Assembly: GCA_017555765.1 (NCBI GenBank)
Contig: JAFZFT010000098.1
Coordinates: 1-40,250 of the forward strand
DNA: 40,250 nucleotides
From: Clostridia bacterium
Lineage (GTDB): Bacteria > Bacillota > Clostridia > Oscillospirales > Acutalibacteraceae
Direction of reading: 5' to 3'
Numbering within the stretch: the stretch's first letter is position 1; every line of letters begins with the position of its first letter. Of this stretch, positions 16,884 through 24,795 are shown piece by piece. The notes beneath the pieces are model-generated. The model was not told the DNA's origin. It made no database searches and was given only the letters and a program-made list of their open reading frames with translations. Made by a program: the position numbers and the translations under genes.

Positions 16884-16919
16884 AAAAACCTCACAAGGCG
16901 TCAGCCTTGCGAGGTTTTT
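16884..16919. terminator. Bidirectional terminator hairpin inside the MITE-like element
   Basis: AAAAACCTC-a-CAAGGC, loop GTCA, GCCTTG-c-GAGGTTTTT: a 15-bp stem with one mismatch and with A/T runs on both sides. It would end transcription in either direction, so the inserted element carries its own terminator and could replace the one it split. Confidence 0.75.
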
Positions 16920-16970
16920 GCATTTTGTCTAACCGAAAAATAATTGAATTTAAACTGCCGAAGGCACCTG

Positions 16971-17068
16971 AATCATAATTATTTTGGATGCAGAAAAAGG
17001 CAAAATGCGCAGGAATACTCGCGTATTTCAAGCATTTTAACGCATTTATGTGCCAAAATAATATGATT
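16971..17068. repeat. Nested long palindrome inside the MITE-like element
   Basis: AATCATAATTATTTTGG (16971-16987) pairs with CCAAAATAATATGATT (17053-17068). Within it AAAATGC (17002-17008) pairs with GCATTTT (17032-17038), and AATAC with GTATT around a TCGC loop (17014-17027). The segment could fold into one long interrupted hairpin as RNA or cruciform DNA. Confidence 0.6.
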
Positions 17069-17146
17069 AAGGCTATTAAATCCCTGAGCGCAACACCCTA
17101 AAGGCAGTCCGTTTTTTAGTGGTCAGTGAGGCGTGAGAGAGGGGCA

Positions 17147-17185
17147 CTCCCTCCGTCAAAATCTACGATTTTGCCACCTTCCTTC
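17147..17185. repeat. REP-like hairpin element, second copy
   Basis: CTCCCTCCGTCAAAATC-TAC-GATTTTGCCACCTTCC. The perfect stem CAAAATC/GATTTTG is framed by CTCCGTCA and CACCT, the same frame found inverted at 6404-6450 with different stem bases. No gene occurs between 17113 and 17287. Confidence 0.45.
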
Positions 17186-17238
17186 ATAAAGCAGCGAGAG
17201 CTTCCTCGAAGACAGATTATTATAAACAATAAATTCAA

Positions 17239-17266
17239 CAGCGTACAGTTTTTACGCCGCACGCTG
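17239..17266. repeat. Hairpin repeat at the left edge of the accessory block
   Basis: CAACAGCGTACAGTTTTTAC then GCCGCACGCTG: an imperfect stem (CAGCGT/ACGCTG). It is closely similar to the hairpin at 33050-33081 in the same orientation, and may act as a weak terminator for the minus-strand methyltransferase gene. Confidence 0.5.
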
Positions 17267-17287
17267 CTCTTATCATTACATATGAAC

Positions 17288-18091
17288 TTAATCTTCCTTT
17301 TTTATCAAAAGCACCTTTTTATGTGTCGGTATATCGATTTCGATTCCAAAGTCCTCTTTCCATTTTTCCTGCAGAAACCTTATGGAAAAATCCTCCTCAT
17401 ATTTTCTGATATATCCGTACATTTTTTCAGCTTCCCCGAAATGCACGATATCTTTTTCCAAAGTGTTTTCAAAAAAATCGCTCCAATTCCAGAGATACTT
17501 TTCTATTACCTCTCTGCTCCAGTTTTCAGGGTACAGATATTTAAGAAGAAACTCCAAAGAAAAATTTATATCCGCCTCATCAAAGTCAGTTACTTCCTTG
17601 TACGACAAATACTGCTCCTGATATGGGTTGTTCTCGAGATTCCAGTCAAATTTTATTGTCGGAGATACTTTGTGCATATCTCTGACGGCAATATAAGCCG
17701 GACTTGTTTTACGGACATCTGCGATAAAATCAAAAACTTCAATATGATTGCTGTATGTAAAAAGCTCATGCATAACAGAATTGAGAATCATAACCGTATT
17801 TTCCTGAGAAAAACCGTTCAGCTCCTTAAGAGACCTATAAAAAGAAACCCTGGCATTACCTTCGTACTCTTTTCTTGCAATTCTGAGCATCTCTTCGTTT
17901 GCATCAACCCCGATATAGGTGAACCTCCCCGGATACATATTATCAATGAAATTGTAAATTCCTGCATCGGCACAGCCAAAATCAATGATTGTGTTTACCT
18001 TGCCGGGAATATGATTAATCCACCAGCACTTATCATAATAAGTTTTTTGCATACGGGCAGTATATACATCATAGTCAGAAATTGAATTCAT
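17288..18091 (-). CDS. Class I SAM-dependent methyltransferase
   Basis: 267 residues with a Rossmann-type methyltransferase domain. Motif I is IIDFGCADAGIYNFI (about 35-49), the acidic end of strand 2 is YIGVDANEEML (about 58-68), and a motif IV region is MILNSVMHEL (about 99-108). The C-terminal half (about 140-260) is rich in aromatic and acidic residues and matches no family I know; it may set the substrate. GAAAGGG lies before the ATG. It is the last gene of the minus-strand accessory set, about 48 bases after the Nudix gene, and ends near a hairpin at 17239. The substrate could be a small molecule, RNA or protein; nothing visible decides. Confidence 0.8.
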   Translation of the reverse strand: MNSISDYDVYTARMQKTYYDKCWWINHIPGKVNTIIDFGCADAGIYNFIDNMYPGRFTYIGVDANEEMLRIARKEYEGNARVSFYRSLKELNGFSQENTVMILNSVMHELFTYSNHIEVFDFIADVRKTSPAYIAVRDMHKVSPTIKFDWNLENNPYQEQYLSYKEVTDFDEADINFSLEFLLKYLYPENWSREVIEKYLWNWSDFFENTLEKDIVHFGEAEKMYGYIRKYEEDFSIRFLQEKWKEDFGIEIDIPTHKKVLLIKKED

Positions 18092-18139
18092 ATATCATTT
18101 CCCTTTCAATATTTGCTTCCTACTGCTTTTTACGCCGTC

Positions 18140-18622
18140 TTATTTGTCGTTCATCCCCACAGGTCCGTAAAAAGAGTATGGTGCATATTTATCTCTCTCT
18201 TTATATGTCTCATCTATAACAAGGCAACCGCCCGAACAGGTTGCTCTTTTTATGAGCTCTTTTGTAAGACCGGCAACGTCCTCACGTACGAGAGCTTCTT
18301 CAACATCGAGCCAGATTACCTCGCTGTTTTCATCCGCGTCTGTCACAGCCTCGCCCGACACATAATCTGCACGGAATGCAACGTACCAATCGTGCATATT
18401 GAAGCGTATACCTATAATCTCCTTCGGTTCAACAACAACTTTTGTTTCCTCAAGATACTCTCTTTTCACTGCATCCTCGGGAGCTTCGCCAAAATCAACA
18501 TATCCCCCGGGGACAACAAGCATATTCTCGCCTGCACCGTAGGTATGCCTTGCAAGAAGTACCTTTCCGTCTCTGATTACAACTCCTGTTACACTTTTTG
18601 TGTAGTTAGTTTTATTTTCCAT
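18140..18622 (-). CDS. Nudix hydrolase
   Basis: 160 residues. The Nudix box is clear: GGYVDFGEAPEDAVKREYLE followed by ET, with REYLEE providing the metal-binding glutamates. The box position that is usually Gly after EEx is Lys here (EETKV), a small deviation. Nudix enzymes cleave nucleoside diphosphates linked to another group, such as ADP-ribose, NADH, sugar nucleotides or oxidised dNTPs. The ATG at 18622 has AGGAGAG before it; an upstream in-frame ATG at 18679 would run into the end of the LRR gene and has no ribosome binding site. It lies 29 bases after the LRR_5 gene on the same strand. With a TIGR02452 ADP-ribose-type hydrolase in the same gene set, ADP-ribose is a plausible but unproven substrate. 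Confidence 0.88.
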   Translation of the reverse strand: MENKTNYTKSVTGVVIRDGKVLLARHTYGAGENMLVVPGGYVDFGEAPEDAVKREYLEETKVVVEPKEIIGIRFNMHDWYVAFRADYVSGEAVTDADENSEVIWLDVEEALVREDVAGLTKELIKRATCSGGCLVIDETYKERDKYAPYSFYGPVGMNDK

Positions 18623-18651
18623 TGTTTCACTCTCCTGTATTATACTTACGT

Positions 18652-20622
18652 TTATTTTATAATTTTTACATTCGGACATCCTTCAAAGGCATCATCAAAT
18701 ATACGAATTGTTTTATCGGGAACAACAACCGTATTAAGCTTTTTGCAGTTCAGAAATGCTTCTTCTCCTATTATCCGTATATTTTTTCCAAAAACTATTT
18801 TTTCGAGATTTGAGCAACCCGCAAAAGCTCTTGCTCCTATACACTCAAAGCTGTCCGGAAATTCAACTGACGTCATACCTTTACCTGAAAAAACATATTG
18901 ACTTATTTCTTTTGTACCCTCAGGAATTATAACCTTGTCGGTATTCCCGTAATAGTCTTCGATTATACCGAAATTTATTTTAAATTCCGGTAGATCCGGA
19001 GGCGCCTCGCCGTATCTGATTCTTTCCTCTTCGTCCTCTCTCTTCCAGAGCAGCATTTGTTTATATTTATCAGCTTTTGTATCCTTTCGGGACAGTAACA
19101 GCTCTTTCAACTCGTGGGCATCTTCATTTACGAATATGATATCCGAAAGATTATAACAACCTGCAAAAACAGTTGAAAAGCCAAAACCGCCTTTATTCCG
19201 TTTATTTCTGAACGGCTTCTGATAAAATGTAACGGTTTTCAGTTTAGTACAATCCGCAAAAGAAAAATCACACAGCTCTACCGCACCTTTTATTGTCACA
19301 CTCTCAAGCATATCACAGCCGCGGAATGCAGATTCAGATATACAGTCAACCTTATCGCCGAACACTATATTCTTAATCCGACCTCTGTATCTCACTTCTA
19401 TCCAATCAGAAACACCGGATTTTTCACCGTGCAGCACTATCCTTTCAATACTTCTGGCACCCCAGAGATATTTATCTATCTTAGTAACACTTTCAGGAAT
19501 TCTGATATTCTCGAGTGAATCACACCCACTGAAAGCAGAACCGCCTATTGTCTTTACTCCGGCAGGGAGCTTTAATTCTTTTAAATTCGTACAATTGTAA
19601 AAAGCGTCGGAGCCGATATCCGTTATTTTATCAGGTAATACCACCCTTTCCAGATTTTCGCATACGCCAAAAGCCTTTTCGCCTATACTTTTTATACCCT
19701 TAGGGAGTACTACATCTTTAAGACCAGAACAAAAATAAAACACTTTATCACTTATAGCCGTAACTCCTTCCGGAAGAGATATACTTTCTATACCGCTTTT
19801 CGCAAATGCTCCGGCGCCTATTTTTGTAACCTTTTCAGATATTTTAACAGAAGTAATACCTATGCAACCGTGGAAAGCATTATCTTTGATTTCTTCCACA
19901 GTATCAGGAATTACCATATCCTTCTGCAAAACGCCATTGAAGTACAGCTCATTTATTGTAGGATTTCCCTGAAAATCAATTTTGCACCAGGACTCAATAT
20001 CACCCTGATAACAGAGCTTATTGATTTTAACTTTACCGAAATCTATTGTTGTAATATCCCTGTGTACAGTAAGACTTTCAATTTCCTTGATATAATAAAA
20101 TGCAAAGTCTGAAATCGTTGTTACATCATCGGGAATCACAAGATTTTTTTCGTCCCCTCTGTATTCCCTCAATATACCTTTTGAAACTATAAATTTTTCC
20201 CCTTGTGAAAGCTTCTCCTTTATTGCGGAAAGCGAAAAATCTGTAGTTTCTTCATAAAATTCTTCGCAGGTTACCTCGGATGTGCTTAAATGATTAGTAC
20301 GGATGTAATAACAAGTACCCTTGCCGTGGCTTTTATCCCATTCAAAATTCGCTTCAGCATCTTTTAACAACATACAGAACATATCAGGTGTTGACCATCT
20401 TTCGTAATCACCTTTAATTGCCGAAAAGCTTACATCTGCGAGGTCTTTACGCTTATCCTTCTCATCATAAACTATAATAACAATTGCACTCGGGTTATCA
20501 TCGGGTCCCTGTGTGGAAATATCAATGCATCTGCCGGTTAAAAACTGACTTGCGATATTCTGCATGCCCATATATCTTCCTTTATGGTCGGTTATGCTTA
20601 ATATACCTGTATTAAAGTTCAT
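18652..20622 (-). CDS. Cytoplasmic LRR_5 (BspA-like) repeat protein, 656 residues
   Basis: No signal peptide, lipobox or transmembrane segment is visible, unlike the secreted BspA-type protein at 1165. Residues 1 to about 145 form an N-terminal domain that I do not recognise (MNFNTGILSITDHKGRYMGM... with many Asp and Trp). From about 150 to the end run LRR_5 repeats of about 23 residues (IPDxVxxIxxxAFxxCxxLxxVxIP), interrupted near residues 505-555 by a charged insertion. The last repeat runs to the C-terminus. AAGGAGTG precedes the ATG. It sits between a second cytoplasmic LRR protein and a Nudix hydrolase on the same strand. The layout of an N-terminal domain plus a repeat scaffold suggests ligand or partner recognition inside the cell, which is inference. 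Confidence 0.85.
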   Translation of the reverse strand: MNFNTGILSITDHKGRYMGMQNIASQFLTGRCIDISTQGPDDNPSAIVIIVYDEKDKRKDLADVSFSAIKGDYERWSTPDMFCMLLKDAEANFEWDKSHGKGTCYYIRTNHLSTSEVTCEEFYEETTDFSLSAIKEKLSQGEKFIVSKGILREYRGDEKNLVIPDDVTTISDFAFYYIKEIESLTVHRDITTIDFGKVKINKLCYQGDIESWCKIDFQGNPTINELYFNGVLQKDMVIPDTVEEIKDNAFHGCIGITSVKISEKVTKIGAGAFAKSGIESISLPEGVTAISDKVFYFCSGLKDVVLPKGIKSIGEKAFGVCENLERVVLPDKITDIGSDAFYNCTNLKELKLPAGVKTIGGSAFSGCDSLENIRIPESVTKIDKYLWGARSIERIVLHGEKSGVSDWIEVRYRGRIKNIVFGDKVDCISESAFRGCDMLESVTIKGAVELCDFSFADCTKLKTVTFYQKPFRNKRNKGGFGFSTVFAGCYNLSDIIFVNEDAHELKELLLSRKDTKADKYKQMLLWKREDEEERIRYGEAPPDLPEFKINFGIIEDYYGNTDKVIIPEGTKEISQYVFSGKGMTSVEFPDSFECIGARAFAGCSNLEKIVFGKNIRIIGEEAFLNCKKLNTVVVPDKTIRIFDDAFEGCPNVKIIK

Positions 20623-20829
20623 TTATGTTCACTCCTTTAGTCACCTGATGCTAACGGTAATCTTTGTTTTCATCTGTTATCAAATTTCCGCAACCCGCGG
20701 TTGACGTCTTAAGTTTTCTTTAAGTGTTTCCGGCAAGACCTCAGAAAGCCAAATCGGTACAATGCGAAAAAGCCCCATCAGCTATTTTCTTCTGTCTTCT
20801 TTTCCGTTAATCACGCAGAAGAACGATAA

Positions 20830-22998
20830 TCATCGCCACAGAGCCGTATAACCTTCTCCGTTTTTAGCAAGGCGCATCTCTCCGCTGAATTTATTGGGAT
20901 CCTCACCGTGACTGCAACACGGATCAGCTTCGGGACATTCATAATCAACAGGCACTAAATTCTTTGCCCATTGTACATAATGTTCAAAGTCTTCATTAGG
21001 ATGTCTCTCTTTATATCTGTTGTAGTAAGGCACCAAATATGCATATTTCGCTTTGGCTGCAGTCTCAGACCGAGCCTTCCTCTGCTTTTCTTCCAGCTCT
21101 GAATGTTCTATACGTTCCATTATCTCCGACATTCTCTTCTTCGTTTCAGGGCTTAAACTGTAACAATCCTTAAAAGCATCCTCTCCTATGTGTTTTACAA
21201 CTATGGGAAATTCCACATTTTCAAGGCTTTTACAATTTTTGAATGTAGAAGCAGCTATTGAGTTTATCCATTTAGGCAGTCGTACATTAACAAGATTGCT
21301 GCACCCCTCAAAGCTTCCGTCCCCCATCGATTTAACACCCTTGGGAATCACAATATCCGTTAATTTCTTACAGTTACGGAAGGCTTTGCTGTAAATTCGT
21401 TCTAATCCGTCAGGTAGCTTCACATTTGTAAGACTTTCGCAACCGTCAAATGCGGCATAACCTATTTTTGTAACACTGTCCGGGATAACAACATCGGTTA
21501 ATTCCTTGCAATTGCAAAAGCTTTCCTCAGAGATTTCCTCAATTCCCGTCGGAATTTTCACACTTGTAAGACTTTCGCAGCCTTTAAAAGCATACTTTTC
21601 TATCTTAAGCATCCTGTCGGGAAGCTCCGCCTTGGCAAGGCAGGTACAACCCTCAAAAGCACTTTCACCTATTTTTTTAACGCTGTCCGGAATTACAACC
21701 TCTCTCAAATTCTTACAATTACGGAAAGCTACATTGCTTATTTTATCTATTCCTGCCGGAATTTTCACACTTGTAAGACTTTCGCAACCGTCAAATGCAA
21801 AAACACTTATTTCTGTAACGGTGTCCGGAATAACAATATCCGTTAAATTCTTACAACCGGAAAAAGCTTCGCGGGAAATATACCTTACCCCTTCAGGAAT
21901 AACGATGGACCTGATATCAGTACGGTTTTTAAACTCTCTGGAATCTATTTCCGTTGCACCTTCGGGAATAACCGCAGGCGGAGGGTCGTTGTAGACAACC
22001 TCCATCTCTGACTGATTATAAAATTTGTACGTGCTTATATCCAGTCTCAGCGGCAGCTTTACTTTTTTCAGCTCATAGCAAAATTGAAATGCACTGCATG
22101 CCGCTCTTACACTGTTGGGGATTTCTACCTCTGCAAGCTTCTGACAATATCTGAATGCACAAAGACCTATTTCTTCAACACCGGGCATAATCGTAAGCTT
22201 ACTAAGTTTAAAGCAACCTTCAAATGCTTCTCTGCCTATGCTTTTCACCTTTGAATGTATCACCATTTGTTCAAGACCGCATTCTCTAAAAGCACATTCT
22301 CCGATGTAATCAATATTTTCCGATAATGTAAATTCAGTCAGACTATGACATCCATCAAACATATGCGACGGAATCCGGTCAAGATTCTCAGGAAAATGTA
22401 CCGAAGACAGTTTTTCGCAACCTGAAAACACACCGCTTCCAAGCTCTGTCACGCTTTCAGGAATAACTACCTCGGTAAGACTTTTACAATCTCTGAACAC
22501 CTCAAAACCTATTTCAGTTACACCCTCAGGAATTTTCACGCTTATAAGCTTTTTACAGCCAGCAAACGCACAGCTTTCGATTTCTTTAAGTGTTGTCGGT
22601 AAATTCACAGAAACCAGGTTTTCATATCCCGAAAAAGCCCATCCGCATATTTTTGTTGCGCCTTCGGGAATTATAACAGAGGTAATCTCCTTTCGCTGGG
22701 CCACCGAACGGCCTTTTATTTCAGTTGTACCCTTCTGAAAAACCAATCTCGTCCCTTTCACCTTCGGTGCGGTGTCTTGTACAGCTTTTTCAGAATCATT
22801 ATTATTTGATTCTTTCTGAACTGCCTCTTTTTTTGCAGTTTGTGTAACTCCCTCAGGAATAACAACCTGCTCAATATCATCACGGCCTTTGTATTCATTT
22901 TTTCTGATTTCTGTTTTTTCCTCGGAAATAACAATGTCTCTTGTTGTCTTTTTTCCTTTATTTGAAATAAGATTTCCCAGCTTGTAAAAGAACTTCAT
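20830..22998 (-). CDS. Cytoplasmic LRR_5 (BspA-like) repeat protein, 722 residues
   Basis: No signal peptide is visible. The N-terminus is basic (KLGNLISNKGKKT), followed by a first repeat cap, a low-complexity linker (about 55-85) and two long LRR_5 arrays of 23-residue repeats. Three cap-like segments of the type xxTEIxxxxxxxRxxIxxVxIPEG occur at about 30-52, 92-118 and 345-372, so the protein looks built by duplication of a cap-plus-array module. Several repeats are almost identical at DNA level, pointing to recent expansion. The last about 95 residues are non-repeat and end with a charged helical part and a CPEADPCCSHGED segment. It lies upstream of the 656-residue LRR protein, 207 bases apart. 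Function unknown; an intracellular recognition scaffold is inferred. Confidence 0.85.
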   Translation of the reverse strand: MKFFYKLGNLISNKGKKTTRDIVISEEKTEIRKNEYKGRDDIEQVVIPEGVTQTAKKEAVQKESNNNDSEKAVQDTAPKVKGTRLVFQKGTTEIKGRSVAQRKEITSVIIPEGATKICGWAFSGYENLVSVNLPTTLKEIESCAFAGCKKLISVKIPEGVTEIGFEVFRDCKSLTEVVIPESVTELGSGVFSGCEKLSSVHFPENLDRIPSHMFDGCHSLTEFTLSENIDYIGECAFRECGLEQMVIHSKVKSIGREAFEGCFKLSKLTIMPGVEEIGLCAFRYCQKLAEVEIPNSVRAACSAFQFCYELKKVKLPLRLDISTYKFYNQSEMEVVYNDPPPAVIPEGATEIDSREFKNRTDIRSIVIPEGVRYISREAFSGCKNLTDIVIPDTVTEISVFAFDGCESLTSVKIPAGIDKISNVAFRNCKNLREVVIPDSVKKIGESAFEGCTCLAKAELPDRMLKIEKYAFKGCESLTSVKIPTGIEEISEESFCNCKELTDVVIPDSVTKIGYAAFDGCESLTNVKLPDGLERIYSKAFRNCKKLTDIVIPKGVKSMGDGSFEGCSNLVNVRLPKWINSIAASTFKNCKSLENVEFPIVVKHIGEDAFKDCYSLSPETKKRMSEIMERIEHSELEEKQRKARSETAAKAKYAYLVPYYNRYKERHPNEDFEHYVQWAKNLVPVDYECPEADPCCSHGEDPNKFSGEMRLAKNGEGYTALWR

Positions 22999-23143
22999 AT
23001 CAACAACCTCACTTTTACATTATTTCGGCTGCAATATCAGCTGATTTTTTGCTTGTTTTCTTTTGCTTGAGTATATCGTTTTTGGTTTTCTCAGACTCTT
23101 CCGATACATATACGCATTCAGGTCACGTATATAAAGCTCCCCA

Positions 23144-23980
23144 TTAATCTGCTTTTACTTCAGTGAAAGCCTTATAATTTCTGCTTTCAGTATCTGTTGT
23201 GTAAACTGCAAACTCAATAGTCTTAAAATGATATTTGAATTCTCTGACAACATTGTTGAAAGCACACACCACCAATTCAGGGGGATTTGCAAACACACCG
23301 CAACCAAAAGCACCTAAAATCAATACATCTGCCCCGTACCTTGCGGCAACGGCAAGAATTTTTCTCCAGCGGATTTCAAACACCTTCAGCAGCTCCTCCT
23401 CTGAAGGGCTGTATTCACTCTCATCGCCTATTTTCCGCAAGTCAGGTGCGGCACAAGTGATTACATCGACCTTATACCATTTATCCTCAGTCATAAGGAT
23501 TTCATTGTTCGCTTCATCACGTACAACAAAAACGTCGGGAGTAAAAATAATATCATCGCTGTTGCGACGGCTCATCCCGCCATTATTTATAAGTGACCAG
23601 TGGTAATCGTAAAACCTTCCGGCTGTATCAGGGTCACTCAGCGCAAAGTACAGCGTTGATAAACGGCATATACACTCCTCCTGGGCCTGTGCACCCTTGA
23701 CCACTCCGCCACCGGGAGACACAGCAGAAGCGAAGTTCAGTACACAAACCCTTTCCCCTGCCTCAGCGTATTTTTTTGCAGCTTCAATTGTTTTATTCGG
23801 AGATACCACTATCTCTGTGCAAGCTGAAAAACGGGGATTAACCTGTTCAACAACATCGTCTTCCCAGTATATTATCTGTTCCCGCTTTGATTTTTCAATT
23901 GCTTCAACAAGCACCTCGCTGCTCTGACACAACTGACGTGTCCCTTCAAAAATCTCAATTCGTTCTTCGCGTGTACTCAT
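23144..23980 (-). CDS. TIGR02452-family poly(ADP-ribose) glycohydrolase / macrodomain-like protein
   Basis: 278 residues. It carries the microbial PARG signature: VLNFASAVSPGGGVVKGAQA then QEECICR, i.e. GGG at 90-92 and the catalytic QEE at 100-102. GAFGCGVFANPP near residue 230 is the family's second conserved loop. Enzymes of this fold remove ADP-ribose from proteins or bind ADP-ribose derivatives. Two ATGs are close: AAGGAG is 8 bases before the one at 23980 (MSTREE) but only 2 before that at 23986, so the former is chosen. An orphan 151-residue gene lies about 90 bases upstream on the same strand. Such proteins occur in phage- and defence-related settings, and with the Nudix gene nearby an ADP-ribose theme is possible. 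Confidence 0.88.
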   Translation of the reverse strand: MSTREERIEIFEGTRQLCQSSEVLVEAIEKSKREQIIYWEDDVVEQVNPRFSACTEIVVSPNKTIEAAKKYAEAGERVCVLNFASAVSPGGGVVKGAQAQEECICRLSTLYFALSDPDTAGRFYDYHWSLINNGGMSRRNSDDIIFTPDVFVVRDEANNEILMTEDKWYKVDVITCAAPDLRKIGDESEYSPSEEELLKVFEIRWRKILAVAARYGADVLILGAFGCGVFANPPELVVCAFNNVVREFKYHFKTIEFAVYTTDTESRNYKAFTEVKAD

Positions 23981-24071
23981 ATTCATTTCTCCTTGTAATT
24001 TTATTTTAATCATAAATTCCGACCGTTTTGCTAATTTAAGATTGCTTTGAGCCAAAGAATCTTCTCTGCTC

Positions 24072-24527
24072 TTAATCAGCCCCGCATTCAGTTTTCTCTG
24101 CATTTACAGGTGATTGCTCTAATTCATCGATCATCTGCTTTGTTTTTTCATCTGCACACACAAGCTCTGTACATAAAACGGCACTTGCAAGACAGTAGCC
24201 GCCCCGAAGAAACAGTCCCGTTTTTTTACCGTTTTCGCTATAAATCAAAAGCACCTTGTAGCTATCGTACATGCAGTCACCGGAATCAAAAACAGGTATA
24301 TTCTCACGAAGTCTTATTACTGTCGCACCGTTTTCAGCAATATATCTTCTCTTGGCACCCTTTTCAAGGTCTACTTCAAGAATCCTTGTAAAATAATCCT
24401 CGTTTAATGTTTTATCATCCAAAACAAAGGTGTAATCGGTGTTGGGAAGCTCCTTTTTTGTACAGTAAAATTTATATCCGTTTATGCTTAATATTTCCGG
24501 ATTATTATTTAAAATATTCGGTAACAT
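24072..24527 (-). CDS. Hypothetical protein, 151 residues
   Basis: Not recognised. It is soluble, with no signal peptide. The middle part (GYKFYCTKKELPNTDYTFVL, then EVDLEKGAKRRYI) looks like a small alpha/beta or beta-barrel fold. A hydrophobic LFLRGGYCLASAVLC segment near residue 105 is followed by an acidic helix. A weak GGGAAAG ribosome binding site precedes the ATG. It is the first gene of the minus-strand accessory set, with its own candidate promoter (24612-24640) back to back with that of the dynamin operon. The coding call rests on the intact frame, position and composition. Confidence 0.68.
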   Translation of the reverse strand: MLPNILNNNPEILSINGYKFYCTKKELPNTDYTFVLDDKTLNEDYFTRILEVDLEKGAKRRYIAENGATVIRLRENIPVFDSGDCMYDSYKVLLIYSENGKKTGLFLRGGYCLASAVLCTELVCADEKTKQMIDELEQSPVNAEKTECGAD

Positions 24528-24611
24528 AATTAATCACTTTCCCTTTTTTTGCATTTATATAACGACAGTAATTTTATAGTTATGCTGATTACTTAAAGTA
24601 TTTTTGTTTTA

Positions 24612-24640
24612 ATAATACCAAATAAAAATAAATATAGCAA
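24612..24640 (-). promoter_or_regulatory. Candidate promoter for the minus-strand accessory genes
   Basis: On the minus strand TTGCTA (24635-24640), 17-base spacer, TATTAT (24612-24617), about 85 bases before the ATG at 24527. It faces away from the promoter at 24679; the two -35 boxes are 38 bases apart. Confidence 0.5.
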
Positions 24641-24678
24641 CAAAAAATTTCAATATTCGAGCATTTTTTTGATTATAA

Positions 24679-24707
24679 TTGACAATCTTTTTTACATGTA
24701 GTAATAT
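24679..24707 (+). promoter_or_regulatory. Promoter of the dynamin-like GTPase operon
   Basis: Perfect TTGACA (24679-24684), 17-base spacer, TAATAT (24702-24707; 4 of 6). A leader of about 80 bases precedes the first ATG. No other promoter is obvious inside the seven-gene operon, whose gaps are 21 bases or less. Confidence 0.55.
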
Positions 24708-24795
24708 TAACTGTATAGTCAGCTTTGTTTTTCACTCTGTTAAAATCAATTATTCACGCCACAAATAAACACACAACTTGAAAGGATAATGTAAA

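Larger units (their letters stand above)
16821..17099. mobile_element. MITE-like non-coding element with 24-bp terminal inverted repeats
   Basis: Bases 16821-16844 and 17076-17099 are perfect 24-base inverted repeats (ends AGGGTGTTGCGC... and ...GCGCAACACCCT). The 279-base element has no coding frame. Inside are a complete terminator-like hairpin (16884-16919) and a nested palindrome (16971-17068). It is flanked by AA on both sides, a possible 2-base target duplication, and lies in the loop of a terminator. A miniature inverted-repeat transposable element moved in trans is the best fit; the transposase family is unknown. Confidence 0.65.
16808..17118 (+). terminator. Terminator of the sialidase-like gene, split by an inserted element
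   Basis: ACGGACTGC (16808-16816) and GCAGTCCGT followed by TTTTT (17104-17117) are perfect complements but 287 bases apart. Removing the inverted-repeat element and one AA copy gives ACGGACTGC-TGAAAG-GCAGTCCGTTTTTT, a textbook terminator 4 bases after the stop codon. Confidence 0.62.

Noticed and set aside
16821..17099. Short transposase gene inside the inverted-repeat element
   Set aside because: All frames inside are short and interrupted; the element is too small and too palindromic to code, hence the MITE-like call.
17126..18085. 319-codon open frame on the plus strand
   Set aside because: Antisense of the methyltransferase gene, running through REP-like and hairpin DNA at its start; translation is Phe/Ile/Lys-rich noise.
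18113..18901. 262-codon open frame on the plus strand
   Set aside because: Antisense of the Nudix gene and the end of the LRR gene, both with convincing motifs.
21188..21994. Regularly spaced similar DNA segments that could suggest a CRISPR or satellite array
   Set aside because: The period is 69 bases, the units translate into 23-residue LRR_5 repeats in frame, and there are no conserved repeats separated by unique spacers.
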